DNA from: Oceanospirillaceae bacterium
GTDB lineage: Bacteria; Pseudomonadota; Gammaproteobacteria; Pseudomonadales; Oceanobacteraceae
Direction: 5' to 3'
DNA: 64,000 nucleotides
NCBI GenBank assembly: GCA_002723385.1
Contig: PBNY01000093.1
Location: 1-64,000, forward strand
In this document: in pieces, positions 40,448 to 51,804 of the stretch
Position numbering within the stretch: the first letter of the stretch is position 1
How the letters are laid out: each line of letters opens with the position of its first letter
Position numbers and translations under genes: made by a program
Notes under the pieces: model-generated
Database searches by the model: none
The model's input: the letters and a program-made list of their open reading frames with translations, nothing else
Told to the model about the DNA's origin: nothing

Positions 40448-41230
40448 TCAGGCCGCCACGGAATGGTGGGCGCTTGTCCAACGGTTGAATTCCTTCAGCA
40501 CCCGACGGCTGGCGGCGACATCAGCAGCCGCGAATCCGTCCAGTGTGGTGAGATGCGTGCTGGCGCCGTACGACAACAACAGGCTGACGACCGCTGGCAT
40601 ATCCAGCGACATGGCCAGCATCAGTGCGGTGGCACCGTTATCGTTTTGTTGATCGAGATTGATCCCGGCCTGAACCAGAGCGCTGATCAGGGTCATATCG
40701 GCACTTTGAACGGCCATCCACAGGGCATTGGTACCATCACCACTACAGAGGTCGATGGACGCCCCGGCTTCCATAAGCTCCAGCGCCAGCTCGGCACGCC
40801 CCAGACGGCACAGCTGCATCAATGCGGTTTCGTTGTTGTGGCTGCGATGATCCAGATTGGCGGGATCAAAACCGTTCAGCAGCTGCCATTCGATCAGCTC
40901 ATCACTGAGGTCTTTCAGCGCGCCACGGAATTCCGGGAACCAGGCTTCGTAGCCGCCTTCAAGGCTGTAGCAGCTGGTAAAACCAAAATCGCTGAACAGC
41001 TGCGCCATGTCCTGGCTGCGGTGGCCGTGATAGCAATAGATCAGAATCGGCACAGAACGCGCAGTGTGCTTGAGCAGCGCCCGCAGGTTCAGGTCGTTCA
41101 GGTGCAGTGCGTGGGGATGATGTCCGGCCAGGTAGGCGCGGTAATCCCGCATGTCCAGAAGCAGAATGTCGCCGTTTTCAAGCATCTGTTCGGCTTCCGG
41201 GATAGAAACGTTGGTCCACTTCATGGTCAT
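40448..41230 (-). CDS. Rhodanese-ankyrin fusion protein (RhdN-like)
   Basis: N-term rhodanese LLDMRDYRAYLAGHHPHALHLN...PILIYCYHGHRSQDMAQL; C-term ankyrin repeats. Confidence 0.85.
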   Translation of the reverse strand: MTMKWTNVSIPEAEQMLENGDILLLDMRDYRAYLAGHHPHALHLNDLNLRALLKHTARSVPILIYCYHGHRSQDMAQLFSDFGFTSCYSLEGGYEAWFPEFRGALKDLSDELIEWQLLNGFDPANLDHRSHNNETALMQLCRLGRAELALELMEAGASIDLCSGDGTNALWMAVQSADMTLISALVQAGINLDQQNDNGATALMLAMSLDMPAVVSLLLSYGASTHLTTLDGFAAADVAASRRVLKEFNRWTSAHHSVAA

Positions 41231-41239
41231 TCCTCCGGT

Positions 41240-41896
41240 TCAGGTTTCTGGGCCAAAACAGTCGCTGTAGGCGCTGCATTGGTCGCAGCTGGGCGCACGA
41301 CACACATAGCCACCACCCAGCTCACACAATTGTTTGTAAAAGAACTTCTTCCACTTCATGTCACGGTCATTCCGTGCCGCCAGTACCGGGAAGTTGGCGC
41401 TGAGCAGATCGTTCAGTTCCTGTCGGGATACCAGCCCCAGGTCGCGCCACAAGTGACCGCCCCCCAGGCATCCGGCCGCGACCACGCTGGCTATGGCGAC
41501 TTCGCTGTCGTCGTTATTGGCGCGATGTCCGAGCAACAGATTGCGGAGCTCCTCCCACTCGTCGAGGCGCATCTCCAGCAGTTGCTGACGCAGGTCGGAC
41601 GCCTGGCGCTCACGCTCGGCCTCGGTGTCATGCAGCAGCTCGTCATAGAGGCGATAGCGTTTGCCAGCGGCCATCCAGTGGAATTCCGAGGTCGACAGCC
41701 CCAGAAAGTGCGGCAGACAGGTCTTGTCACGACGCTGGCTGCGCAGAATCTGGCGAAACCAGAACTGGTTGCGTGCCAGTTGCTCGGCTTTGGCCGAGCT
41801 GGACGCCAGTGCATTGGTCTTCAGTTCGTTCATAAGGGGTACCAGCCAGTCCGTCACCGGACGAAAGGTCTGACGAAGGTGCACAACAGCATTCAC
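41240..41896 (-). CDS. nifQ: NifQ-family protein
   Basis: C-terminal CRAPSCDQCSAYSDC (C-x4-C-x2-C-x5-C). Confidence 0.9.
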   Translation of the reverse strand: MNAVVHLRQTFRPVTDWLVPLMNELKTNALASSSAKAEQLARNQFWFRQILRSQRRDKTCLPHFLGLSTSEFHWMAAGKRYRLYDELLHDTEAERERQASDLRQQLLEMRLDEWEELRNLLLGHRANNDDSEVAIASVVAAGCLGGGHLWRDLGLVSRQELNDLLSANFPVLAARNDRDMKWKKFFYKQLCELGGGYVCRAPSCDQCSAYSDCFGPET

Positions 41897-42339
41897 AGGG
41901 AATCCTCCGTTTCACGACAGGCGGCAGGGTTGCCGTCCTGTGGCGTTATCGAATGGCGGCAACCTTCATCGGGTTGGCCGTCGTTTGCTTCCAGCTCCCG
42001 GCCCAGCAGGTGAGCCAGTTGTTCGCGATCAAATCCACAGCCAAACCAGTCGTCCAGCCTGAGCAACGGGCGGCGAATCAGCAGCGGCTGCTCACACATC
42101 AGCCGCAGTGCCTCTTCCTCTGACAGCGCGACCACGTCCACTTCGCCCGACTTGATGGCCGGAGCCGTCATGTTGAAACGCTCTGGTAACGCCAGACCGC
42201 TGAAGAAAGGCTTCAGCGTCTCTGGTGTCCAGGGTGTGGTCAGCAGGTTGTGTTCTTCCATGGACACCCCTGCCTGCTTCAGTAACCGCCGTTGACGCAG
42301 GTTGGTCTTGCAACCGGCCTTGCCGTAGAAATGCAGCAT
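41893..42339 (-). CDS. nifO: ArsC-like nitrogenase-associated protein NifO
   Basis: MLHFYGKAGCKTNLRQRRLLKQAGVSMEEHNLLTTPWTPETLKPFF. Confidence 0.85.
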   Translation of the reverse strand: MLHFYGKAGCKTNLRQRRLLKQAGVSMEEHNLLTTPWTPETLKPFFSGLALPERFNMTAPAIKSGEVDVVALSEEEALRLMCEQPLLIRRPLLRLDDWFGCGFDREQLAHLLGRELEANDGQPDEGCRHSITPQDGNPAACRETEDSL

Positions 42340-42348
42340 GGTGATGCC

Positions 42349-42627
42349 TCAGCGCGCCTGGATTTCAGCCATGGCTTCGGCCATGCGCTCTGGTGGAATA
42401 CCGGTCAGTGATCCGGGTGGATTCACCGCCGCGCCGCTGGCGTCCAGGATTGCCTCTTCAATCGGGCAAATGCTGGCGCATTGTGGGTGGGCGTAGTCGC
42501 CCTCACACTCGGTGCACTTGCGTGCATTGATCTTGAAATGTGGCTTGCTTTCGTAGATGGCGTCGCTCGGGCAGACGTCGTAGCAGGCCCAGCAGTTCAC
42601 ACAGGTATCAACAATTGCCAATGCCAT
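42349..42627 (-). CDS. fdxN: 4Fe-4S ferredoxin downstream of nifB
   Basis: CVNCWACYDVCPSDAIYE...CTECEGDYAHPQCASICPIEEAI. Confidence 0.88.
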   Translation of the reverse strand: MALAIVDTCVNCWACYDVCPSDAIYESKPHFKINARKCTECEGDYAHPQCASICPIEEAILDASGAAVNPPGSLTGIPPERMAEAMAEIQAR

Positions 42628-42639
42628 GATGAGTACTCC

Positions 42640-44205
42640 TTATGCTCGGGCCAGTTCGGCGTGTTCCGGGGTCTCGTCCAGACGACCGTCCACACGCATC
42701 TCTTCGTACACCGCCATCACCGCCTCTTCTATCGGCTCCATGGCGTGTTCGCCATTCGGCTGGATTCCGGCGTCTTCAAGCTGCGACCATGGCTCGTAGC
42801 CAATCTTCGAACAGAGCACCGCCTCACAGCCGTGCAGGGAGCGAATGGAACCAGACAGCGCGCTTTCCTTGTCACCGCAGGTGTCATTGCCGATGCAGTA
42901 CTGATCCACCTTGCGGTGGCCGATAAAGCGGACGCCCCTGGAAGACGCTTCGTACACAAGGAATTCGGTCGCGTGACCAAAGTGCTGATTGATCAGACCG
43001 CCGCCACTGGTGGCTACGGCCATTTGAACCGGACGGGTGTTAGCAACAGGTTCGGAGGACGGTACACTGGCCGCAGCCAGACGGGCACGCTTGGCGTCTT
43101 TCTCTTCCAGCTCTTCGAGAATGCCCGCATGAATCACAGCGCGGGTCTTCATGGCTTCGTCGTAGTTGATGTCCATCTCGGCAATCTTGTCGAGGGTGAA
43201 CTCTTCACCACGGTCTTCGCCCAGCAAACCAACGGCATCGGCACGGCACTGGCGACAATGACGCATCATGTTCATGTCACCGGCACAGGCGTCTTGCAGA
43301 TCCTGCAGTTCTTCCGGTTCCGGGCCGCGCTGACCCATGATGCCGTAAAACGTACCGTGCTCCGCTTCGGAGATCAGTGGCATCACGTTGTGCAGGAAGG
43401 CCCCCTTCTCTTTCACAATGCGGCTGACTTCCTTGAGGTGATCGTCGTTCACACCCGGAATCATCACAGAGTTGACCTTCACCAGGATGCCGCGCTCCAC
43501 CAGCATCTCCAGACCTTTCTGCTGCTGTTGAATCAGGATTTTGGCAGCCTTGCGGCCATAGATGCGCTTGTTGTTCCAGTAAATCCACGGATAGATACCC
43601 GCGCCGACTTCAGGGTCCACACAGTTGATGGTGATGGTGACGTGGTCGATGTTGTGTTTGGCCAGTTCGTCTACTGCATCCGGCAACGCCAGACCGTTGG
43701 TAGACACACACAGCTTGATGTCCGGCGCCTGCTCGCTGAGCATGCGGAATGTCTCGAACGTACGTTCAGGATTCGCCAACGGATCGCCGGGACCTGCGAT
43801 GCCCAGTACCGTCATCTGAGGAATATTGGCCGCCACGGCCTTGGTCTTCATCACGGCTTCTTCAGGCGTCAGCAGTTCAGACACCACACCCGGACGGGAC
43901 TCGTTTGAACAGTCGTATTTGCGGTTGCAGTAGTGGCACTGGATATTACAAGCCGGAGCCACGGCCACGTGCATACGAGCAAAATAGTGGTGTGCCTCTT
44001 CCGAGTAGCACGGGTGGTTTTTCACCTTGTCGCGGATCGCATCCGGCAGGGCAGCCATTTGATCATTGTCACTGCCACAGGAACCGGAAGCACAACTGCT
44101 GGCGGTTTCGTTGGCGTCGTCTTGTCCGAGCACAGTTAATTCCATCGTCTCAGCTCCTCTGTAGCGGGTAATCACGGGTTGGTTACAGAGCTGTTGCAAT
44201 GCCAA
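42640..44205 (-). CDS. nifB: FeMo-cofactor biosynthesis radical SAM protein NifB
   Basis: HVAVAPACNIQCHYCNRKYDCSNESRPGVVS; C-terminal NifX-like domain. Confidence 0.97.
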   Translation of the reverse strand: MALQQLCNQPVITRYRGAETMELTVLGQDDANETASSCASGSCGSDNDQMAALPDAIRDKVKNHPCYSEEAHHYFARMHVAVAPACNIQCHYCNRKYDCSNESRPGVVSELLTPEEAVMKTKAVAANIPQMTVLGIAGPGDPLANPERTFETFRMLSEQAPDIKLCVSTNGLALPDAVDELAKHNIDHVTITINCVDPEVGAGIYPWIYWNNKRIYGRKAAKILIQQQQKGLEMLVERGILVKVNSVMIPGVNDDHLKEVSRIVKEKGAFLHNVMPLISEAEHGTFYGIMGQRGPEPEELQDLQDACAGDMNMMRHCRQCRADAVGLLGEDRGEEFTLDKIAEMDINYDEAMKTRAVIHAGILEELEEKDAKRARLAAASVPSSEPVANTRPVQMAVATSGGGLINQHFGHATEFLVYEASSRGVRFIGHRKVDQYCIGNDTCGDKESALSGSIRSLHGCEAVLCSKIGYEPWSQLEDAGIQPNGEHAMEPIEEAVMAVYEEMRVDGRLDETPEHAELARA

Positions 44206-44210
44206 TGCCG
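44195..44210 (-). promoter_or_regulatory. Putative sigma54 promoter of nifB
   Basis: Minus strand CGGCATTGGCATTGCA: GG-N10-GC. It overlaps the annotated start, so the real nifB start is probably downstream (e.g. MELTVLGQ). Confidence 0.5.
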
Positions 44211-44260
44211 AAAGACAGAGCCTTGTTTTTTATGAAGTTTTTATTATTGCGACAGAGGTT

Positions 44261-44276
44261 TGTGGGCTTTGGGACA
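44261..44276. promoter_or_regulatory. Putative NifA UAS upstream of nifB
   Basis: TGT-GGGCTTTGGG-ACA; a second match TGT-TGGAAACAAG-ACA at 44296-44311. Confidence 0.6.
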
Positions 44277-44368
44277 CGACAGACAGAAGGCGGATTGTTG
44301 GAAACAAGACAAAGAAAATCCCGCAGAGGCGAGAGTAAAACCAGAACAGGCAGGGGTGAAACCCAAAT

Positions 44369-44696
44369 GGGCCGGGATGGGACCCGGCCCCTACGGGAAA
44401 CCTCAACAAAATAAAAAAACACGATCGTTGGGACATCACGGGCCGGAATGGGACCCGGCCCTGCGGGAAACCTCAACAAAATAAAAAAACACGACCGTAG
44501 GGGCGACCTCCCATGGTCGCCCGAACCGTTGGGACATCGCGGGCCGGGATGGGACCCGGCCCCTGCGGGAAACCTCAACAAAATAAAAAAAAGCGATCGT
44601 TGGAACATCACGGGCCGGAATGGGACCCGGCCCTGCGGGAAACCTCAACAAAATTAAAAAATCGCAATCGTAGGGGCGACCTCCCATGGTCGCCCG
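44369..44696. repeat. REP-like element array
   Basis: GGGCCGG(G/A)ATGGGACCCGGCCC(C)T(A/G)CGGGAAACCTCAACAAAATAAAAAAA units and GTAGGGGCGACCTCCCATGGTCGCCC. Confidence 0.9.
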
Positions 44697-44827
44697 AAAC
44701 AACGACGATATATTTTGCAAATTCTGTACAGTAATCGTCATCATCTTGATGCGATAATTATTTAAAACTGGTGTACACCAATTAAACGTCAGCCAACATT
44801 GCATGCACAAACCAAAGAGTTATTTTT

Positions 44828-46687
44828 ATGGCGAACAAAAACATTCCTTTCCAGACGGTATTAAATCAGCGCCTGTCACGGCGTAACTTTCTGGTGGCAA
44901 GCAGCACTCTGGTTGCTGCCGGTGCCATGTCTGGTTGCCATTTCACCCAGCCTCAGTCAGCCGACGCCGCTGCCCCTCACCTGTCGTTCACCGAATTGCC
45001 GCAAGGGCTGGATAAAACCCTCTCGGTGTCGCCCGGTTATACCCCGCAGGTACTGATTCGCTGGGGCGATGCCCTGTTTGACGGCGTGGACGACTTTGAT
45101 CCGCAGAACCAGACCGCCGAGCGTCAGGCAAAGCAGTTTGGTTTTAATAACGACTTTATCGGCTTCCTGCCATTGCCGCTGGGCAGCCAGAACTCCGATC
45201 ACGGCTTGCTGACGGTCAACCACGAATACACCAACGCCACCATGATGTTCCCCGGCTCGCCGAAACCCGCTGCGCTGGACAAGGCCCAGACCGACGTCGA
45301 TATCGCCGCCCATGGCTTGTCGGTGATTGAAATCAAAAAGCACGACGGCCAATGGCAGGTGGTGAAAAACTCGCCCTACACCCGCCGTATTACCCCGAAT
45401 ACGCCAATGCAAATGAGCGGTGCCGCCGCTGGCAGTGACCGCTTGCGTACCGCGATTTCCCAGGACGGTGTTCACACCCTGGGCACTTACGGCAACTGTG
45501 CCGGTGGCGTGACGCCGTGGGGCACGGTGCTGACGGGTGAAGAAAACATCGACAATATGTTTGCCGGTGACTTCAGCGACAGTGCAGAGAAAGAGAACTA
45601 CGAGCGCTTTGGAATGGAAGCCAAAGGGCGTAAAAGCTGGGCCAGTCATTACCCGCGCTGGGACATGAGCCAGCAGCCGAACGAGCCGCTGCATATGGGC
45701 TGGATCGTCGAGATTGATCCTTATGATCCGAACTCCATCCCGCAAAAACGCACCGCACTGGGCCGCTTCAAACACGAAGGCTGCAACGTCTTCATCACCA
45801 AAGACCAGCACGTGGTTGCCTATACCGGCGATGACCAGCGCTTTGAGTACCTGTACAAGTTCGTTAGCAAGAACCGTTACCAGCCGGATGATCGCGAAGC
45901 CAACAAACAACTGTTGTCTGAAGGCACCCTGCACTGCGCCAGATTCCACGACGACGGCACCGTCACCTGGCTACCGCTGGTCTACGGCCAGGGCCCACTG
46001 ACCAAAGCCAACGGCTTTGACAGTCAGGGCGATGTCTACCTCGATGCTCGCAAGGCCGCTGACTTGCTCGGCGCCACTCCGATGGATCGCCCGGAAGACG
46101 TGGAAGTGAACCCGGCCAACGGCAAGGTCTACGTGATGCTGACCAACAACAGCGAACGCCAGGACGACCAGACCGATGCTGTGAACCCGCGCGCCAACAA
46201 CCGCGCCGGACAAATCGTCGAGTTGATCGCTCCGAATGGCGACCACACCGCCGAGCGCTTCAACTGGGAGATGCTGTTACTGGCCGGTGAACGCAATGAT
46301 CCGTCCACCAACTACCACCCGGACACCACCGAAAACGGCTGGCTGGCCTGCCCCGACAACTGCGCCTTCGATCAGCAAGGCAACCTCTGGATCGCCACCG
46401 ACGGCGCAGAGAAATTCGGCATTGCCGACGGCATCTGGGCCTGCCCGGTTGAAGGGAGAGAACGCGGATTGACCAAACGCTTCCTCAGAACCCCGGTGGG
46501 CGCCGAACTCTGCGGGCCGTTCTTTACCCCGAACGACAAGAACCTGTTCTGCTCGATCCAGCACCCTGGGGGTAAAAGTACGTTTGAAAACCCGTTGACT
46601 CGCTGGCCTGATTTTGACGACAAGATGCCACCACGTCCTGCCGTGGTTGTGGTCACCAAAAACGACGACGGCGTCATCGGGGGATAA
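44828..46687 (+). CDS. PhoX-like (DUF839) phosphatase with Tat-type signal
   Basis: SRRNFLVASSTLVAAGAMSGC...; NCAGGVTPWGTVLTGEENIDNMF; PEDVEVNPANGKVYVMLTNN. Confidence 0.88.
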   Translation: MANKNIPFQTVLNQRLSRRNFLVASSTLVAAGAMSGCHFTQPQSADAAAPHLSFTELPQGLDKTLSVSPGYTPQVLIRWGDALFDGVDDFDPQNQTAERQAKQFGFNNDFIGFLPLPLGSQNSDHGLLTVNHEYTNATMMFPGSPKPAALDKAQTDVDIAAHGLSVIEIKKHDGQWQVVKNSPYTRRITPNTPMQMSGAAAGSDRLRTAISQDGVHTLGTYGNCAGGVTPWGTVLTGEENIDNMFAGDFSDSAEKENYERFGMEAKGRKSWASHYPRWDMSQQPNEPLHMGWIVEIDPYDPNSIPQKRTALGRFKHEGCNVFITKDQHVVAYTGDDQRFEYLYKFVSKNRYQPDDREANKQLLSEGTLHCARFHDDGTVTWLPLVYGQGPLTKANGFDSQGDVYLDARKAADLLGATPMDRPEDVEVNPANGKVYVMLTNNSERQDDQTDAVNPRANNRAGQIVELIAPNGDHTAERFNWEMLLLAGERNDPSTNYHPDTTENGWLACPDNCAFDQQGNLWIATDGAEKFGIADGIWACPVEGRERGLTKRFLRTPVGAELCGPFFTPNDKNLFCSIQHPGGKSTFENPLTRWPDFDDKMPPRPAVVVVTKNDDGVIGG

Positions 46688-46691
46688 GGCG

Positions 46692-47050
46692 GGCCGGGGT
46701 GGGACCCGGCCCCTACGGGAAATCTCAACAAAATAGAAAAATCACAATCGCAGGGGCGAACAGAAAAATCGCAATCGTAGGGCGACCTCCCATGGTCGCC
46801 TGAATTGGGAAGCCGGCTGAGGTATCGGGCCGGGGTGGGACCCGGCCCCTACGGGAAATCTCAACAAAACAGAAAAATCGCAATCGCAGGGGCGACCTGC
46901 CATGGTCGCCCGAATTGGGAAATTGGCTGAGGTATTGGGCCGGGGTGGGACCCGGCCCCTACGGGAAATCTCAACAAAATAGAAAAATCACAATCGCAGG
47001 GGCGAACAGAAAAATCGCAATCGTAGGGGCGACCTCCCACGGTCGCCCTA
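46692..47050. repeat. REP-like element array
   Basis: Repeated GGGCCGGGGTGGGACCCGGCCCCTACGGGAAATCTCAACAAAA(T/C)AGAAAAATC and G(C/T)AGGGGCGACCT(C/G)CCA(T/C)GGTCGCC. Confidence 0.9.
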
Positions 47051-48640
47051 CAACTTCCGTACGTTGATCTTCATCGTCTGAATCCGGTAGGCGATTTGGC
47101 GTGGTGTCATGCCCAGCAATCGCGCAGCCTTCGCTTGTACCCAGCCAGTTTGTTCGAGAGCGGCAATCAGACGTTCGCGTTCATCAATGTCCGGGTTGTT
47201 CAGATCGATATTGGAGCTGCTGGTTTCCGTCACCACCGTCGGGCTGACGACTGCCGGTCTTGCTGCGGTTGGCAGTGCGATAACATCGGTGTCGATGGTG
47301 TCGCCTTCGGTCATGACTGCTGCCCGTTCGAGGCTGTTTTCCAGCTCCCGGACGTTGCCCGGCCAGTCGTGCCCCATCAGCATTCTGACGGCACCGTCGG
47401 TCAGGCGCAGTTTGCGGCCCTGATTTCTGGCGATTTTTTCGAGCAGGAAGTTCGCCAGTTCGGGGACATCCACCAGCCGCTCACGCAGCGGCGGCAGGCG
47501 AATGGTCATCACGTTGAGGCGGTAATACAAATCCTCGCGGAACTTGCCCTTGTCGACTTCATCCGCCAGGTTGCGATTGGTCGCGGCGACGATGCGCACA
47601 TCAACTTTAATGGTTTGGGTTCCGCCGACCCGTTCCAGCTCTCCTTCCTGCAACACCCGCAACAGCTTGGCCTGGAACAGGGGGGAAATCTCGCCGATTT
47701 CATCGAGGAACAGGGTGCCACCATTGGCTTGTTCAAAGCGGCCCTTGCGCTGTTTGACGGCGTTGGTAAACGCGCCTTTTTCGTGGCCAAACAGCTCGGA
47801 CTCCAGCAGGTTCTCTGGCAACGAGGCGCAGTTCAGACACACAAACGCCTGATGCGCACGCGGCGAGTTGTAGTGGATGGCGTTGGCGATCAGTTCTTTA
47901 CCGGTACCGGATTCACCCAGGACCAATACGGTGCTGTCCCATTTGGCCACCCGACGCACCTGATCGAACACCTGCCTCATGCCATCGGAATGCCCCACGA
48001 CCATGTTGTCGAAGCCGTATTTTCCGCGTACTTCCCGACGCAGTTCGTCGCGTTCGCGAGCGATGGTGTGGCCTTCTTCGACGTGCACCAGCAGCCGCAC
48101 GGTTTGCGACAGCAAATCGGCCACCACTTTCATAAAGTCCGAACGTTCAGGCAAGAATTCATCAGCAGGAACATCTGGCTGCGCCGCTAGTACGCCAATG
48201 GCATTACCAGCCGGATCGCGAATCGGCACGCCGATAAACGGCAGTTCGAGATCGTACACTTCCAGCCGGTCGAGGAATCTGGGCTCGCTGGAAATGCGCC
48301 CCAGTACAATCGACTGGTTCATTTCCAGAATTCGGCCAACGATGCCTTCGCCCGGCTTGTAGCACACCTGCGGCGGCTTGGCCTTGCCCTTGTCGCTGGC
48401 CCGGTACATCGCGCCGACCTGGAGCATACTGTTTTCCGGATCGTAGAAATTCACCACCCCGAACTGCAGCCCCATGTCGTGATGGATGGTCGACAGTATG
48501 GTGTTGATGGTGTCCTCGATCTGTTTGGCTCGTGAAAGCACGCCCGTCAGCATGCAAAGACAACGGTACTGCTTTTCCAGTATTTCACTGCGACTGTTAA
48601 ACCCGGAACCGGTCGTTGCAAAACGCGTGTTAGTCATCAC
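47048..48640 (-). CDS. nifA: Nif-specific sigma54-dependent activator NifA
   Basis: 530 aa; GAF, AAA+ ([33 protein letters not shown]), C-terminal HTH. Confidence 0.96.
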   Translation of the reverse strand: MMTNTRFATTGSGFNSRSEILEKQYRCLCMLTGVLSRAKQIEDTINTILSTIHHDMGLQFGVVNFYDPENSMLQVGAMYRASDKGKAKPPQVCYKPGEGIVGRILEMNQSIVLGRISSEPRFLDRLEVYDLELPFIGVPIRDPAGNAIGVLAAQPDVPADEFLPERSDFMKVVADLLSQTVRLLVHVEEGHTIARERDELRREVRGKYGFDNMVVGHSDGMRQVFDQVRRVAKWDSTVLVLGESGTGKELIANAIHYNSPRAHQAFVCLNCASLPENLLESELFGHEKGAFTNAVKQRKGRFEQANGGTLFLDEIGEISPLFQAKLLRVLQEGELERVGGTQTIKVDVRIVAATNRNLADEVDKGKFREDLYYRLNVMTIRLPPLRERLVDVPELANFLLEKIARNQGRKLRLTDGAVRMLMGHDWPGNVRELENSLERAAVMTEGDTIDTDVIALPTAARPAVVSPTVVTETSSSNIDLNNPDIDERERLIAALEQTGWVQAKAARLLGMTPRQIAYRIQTMKINVRKL

Positions 48641-48657
48641 TTCTGGTCACCTCCCTG

Positions 48658-50247
<1,590 letters not shown>

Positions 50248-50493
50248 TCAACTGACGCTGTAGTAACGCTGACGCCGTTGTCATCGCTACGTTGTATGAG
50301 CAGAAACCAGGGGTACAAACCATTGAGTACCCTTTACCTCGGATGGCCTGATCCACTGCTTTACGAACTATTCAATCAGTAACCAGCAAGGAGTATGCCG
50401 CCGGTTTTTGGGTGCAAATCCTGTTATTTGGCCGACAAAACCCGGTTTTTTGTTGCCTTCGTGACAATCCTGTTAACAGCCCAAAGTGCGCTT

Positions 50494-50509
50494 TGTTGTA
50501 AACCCGACA
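50494..50509. promoter_or_regulatory. Putative NifA UAS upstream of rnfA
   Basis: TGT-TGTAAACCCG-ACA. Confidence 0.6.
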
Positions 50510-50606
50510 ATTCATGGGGTCTTGTTTGACACAAGTCTGAGCTGCAGCCCCGGAATTTATTGATCTGCCTCAATTCGTGTGTGGCAAACATCACAGGCCG
50601 ATGCCG

Positions 50607-50622
50607 TGGCACAGGAAATGCA
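50607..50622 (+). promoter_or_regulatory. sigma54 -24/-12 promoter of the rnf operon
   Basis: TGGCACAGGAAATGCA. Confidence 0.75.
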
Positions 50623-50680
50623 ATTTTGCTCTCAGGCGGTGCACAACCGTCCGTTTTGTGACATTGCGGAGGAAAGGCTT

Positions 50681-51253
50681 ATGGAATATCTGTTGCTGCT
50701 GATCAGTACCACGCTGGTCAACAACATCGTGCTGGTGAAGTTTCTTGGCCTGTGTCCCCTGATGGGGGTATCGGGCAAGTTGTCATCGGCCTGGGGCATG
50801 AGTCTGGCAACCACCTTTGTACTCACGCTGTCTGCCCTGCTCAGCTGGCTGATTGAGCACTGGTTGCTGCAGCCACTGAATATCGAGTTCCTGCGCATCT
50901 TGTCCTTCATTCTGATCATCGCGGCAGTGGTGCAATTCACCGAAATCAGCATGCGCAAGCTGAGTCCGTTGTTGCACCAGTCTCTGGGCATTTTTCTGCC
51001 GTTGATCACCACCAACTGCGCGGTATTGGGTGTCGCGCTCCTGAACATTAATGAACACCACGACCTGCCCCAAAGCCTGATGTTCGGGCTCGGCTCGGCG
51101 CTGGGTTTCATGATCGTGATGGTGATGTTTGCCGGTATGCGCGAGCGGCTGGAGGGCGCCAACGTGCCTGAGCTGTTCACCGGTACCCCCATCAGCCTGA
51201 TTAGCGCCGGTTCGTTATCACTGGTGTTCATGGGCTTCAGCGGCATGTTCTGA
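50681..51253 (+). CDS. rnfA: Rnf electron transport complex subunit A
   Basis: [34 protein letters not shown]. Confidence 0.95.
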   Translation: MEYLLLLISTTLVNNIVLVKFLGLCPLMGVSGKLSSAWGMSLATTFVLTLSALLSWLIEHWLLQPLNIEFLRILSFILIIAAVVQFTEISMRKLSPLLHQSLGIFLPLITTNCAVLGVALLNINEHHDLPQSLMFGLGSALGFMIVMVMFAGMRERLEGANVPELFTGTPISLISAGSLSLVFMGFSGMF

Positions 51254-51275
51254 CCACAATCAAGGGAGATTCACT

Positions 51276-51803
51276 ATGTTGATCGCAACTCTGGTTCTGA
51301 CTCTGATGGGCCTGGTGCTCGGCACCTTGCTGGCTCTGGCCGCCCGTTATATGGCGGTGGAAGACGACAACCCCATGACCGGCGAAATCGAAGACCTGCT
51401 GCCCGGCAGCCAATGCGGCCAGTGTGGTTTTCCTGGCTGCGGGCCAGCAGCGGAGGCCATTGCCAACCGCGAAGCCGACGTTACCTGCTGTCCTCCCGGA
51501 GGCCGTGCGCTGGCCGAGACTCTGGCCAAAATGATGGACATCGACCTGTCGACACTGGGCGACGCGGCTGAACCACAGCTGGCCGTCATCGATGAAACCC
51601 TGTGTACCGGCTGTACCCGCTGCTTCAAGATCTGCCCGACTGATGCCATCGTCGGTGCCAGCAAACAGATGCACGTGGTGGTGAACGAAGCCTGTACCGG
51701 CTGCGAACAGTGTATGGAAGCCTGTCCGGAAGACTGCATCAGCATGACCACCGAGGAAATGGACCTGACCCGCTGGCACTGGCACAAGCCAGAGGCGGCC
51801 TGA
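51276..51803 (+). CDS. rnfB: Rnf complex subunit B
   Basis: LLPGSQCGQCGFPGCGPAAEAI; two 4Fe4S motifs. Confidence 0.95.
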   Translation: MLIATLVLTLMGLVLGTLLALAARYMAVEDDNPMTGEIEDLLPGSQCGQCGFPGCGPAAEAIANREADVTCCPPGGRALAETLAKMMDIDLSTLGDAAEPQLAVIDETLCTGCTRCFKICPTDAIVGASKQMHVVVNEACTGCEQCMEACPEDCISMTTEEMDLTRWHWHKPEAA

Positions 51804-51804
51804 T

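Noticed and set aside
40463-42013. 516-aa plus-strand ORF, and similarly 42481-43908, 31896-32630, 33439-34311
   Set aside because: They lie antisense to well-supported rhodanese/nifQ, nifB, nifK and nifD genes; long shadow ORFs are expected in GC-rich coding sequence.
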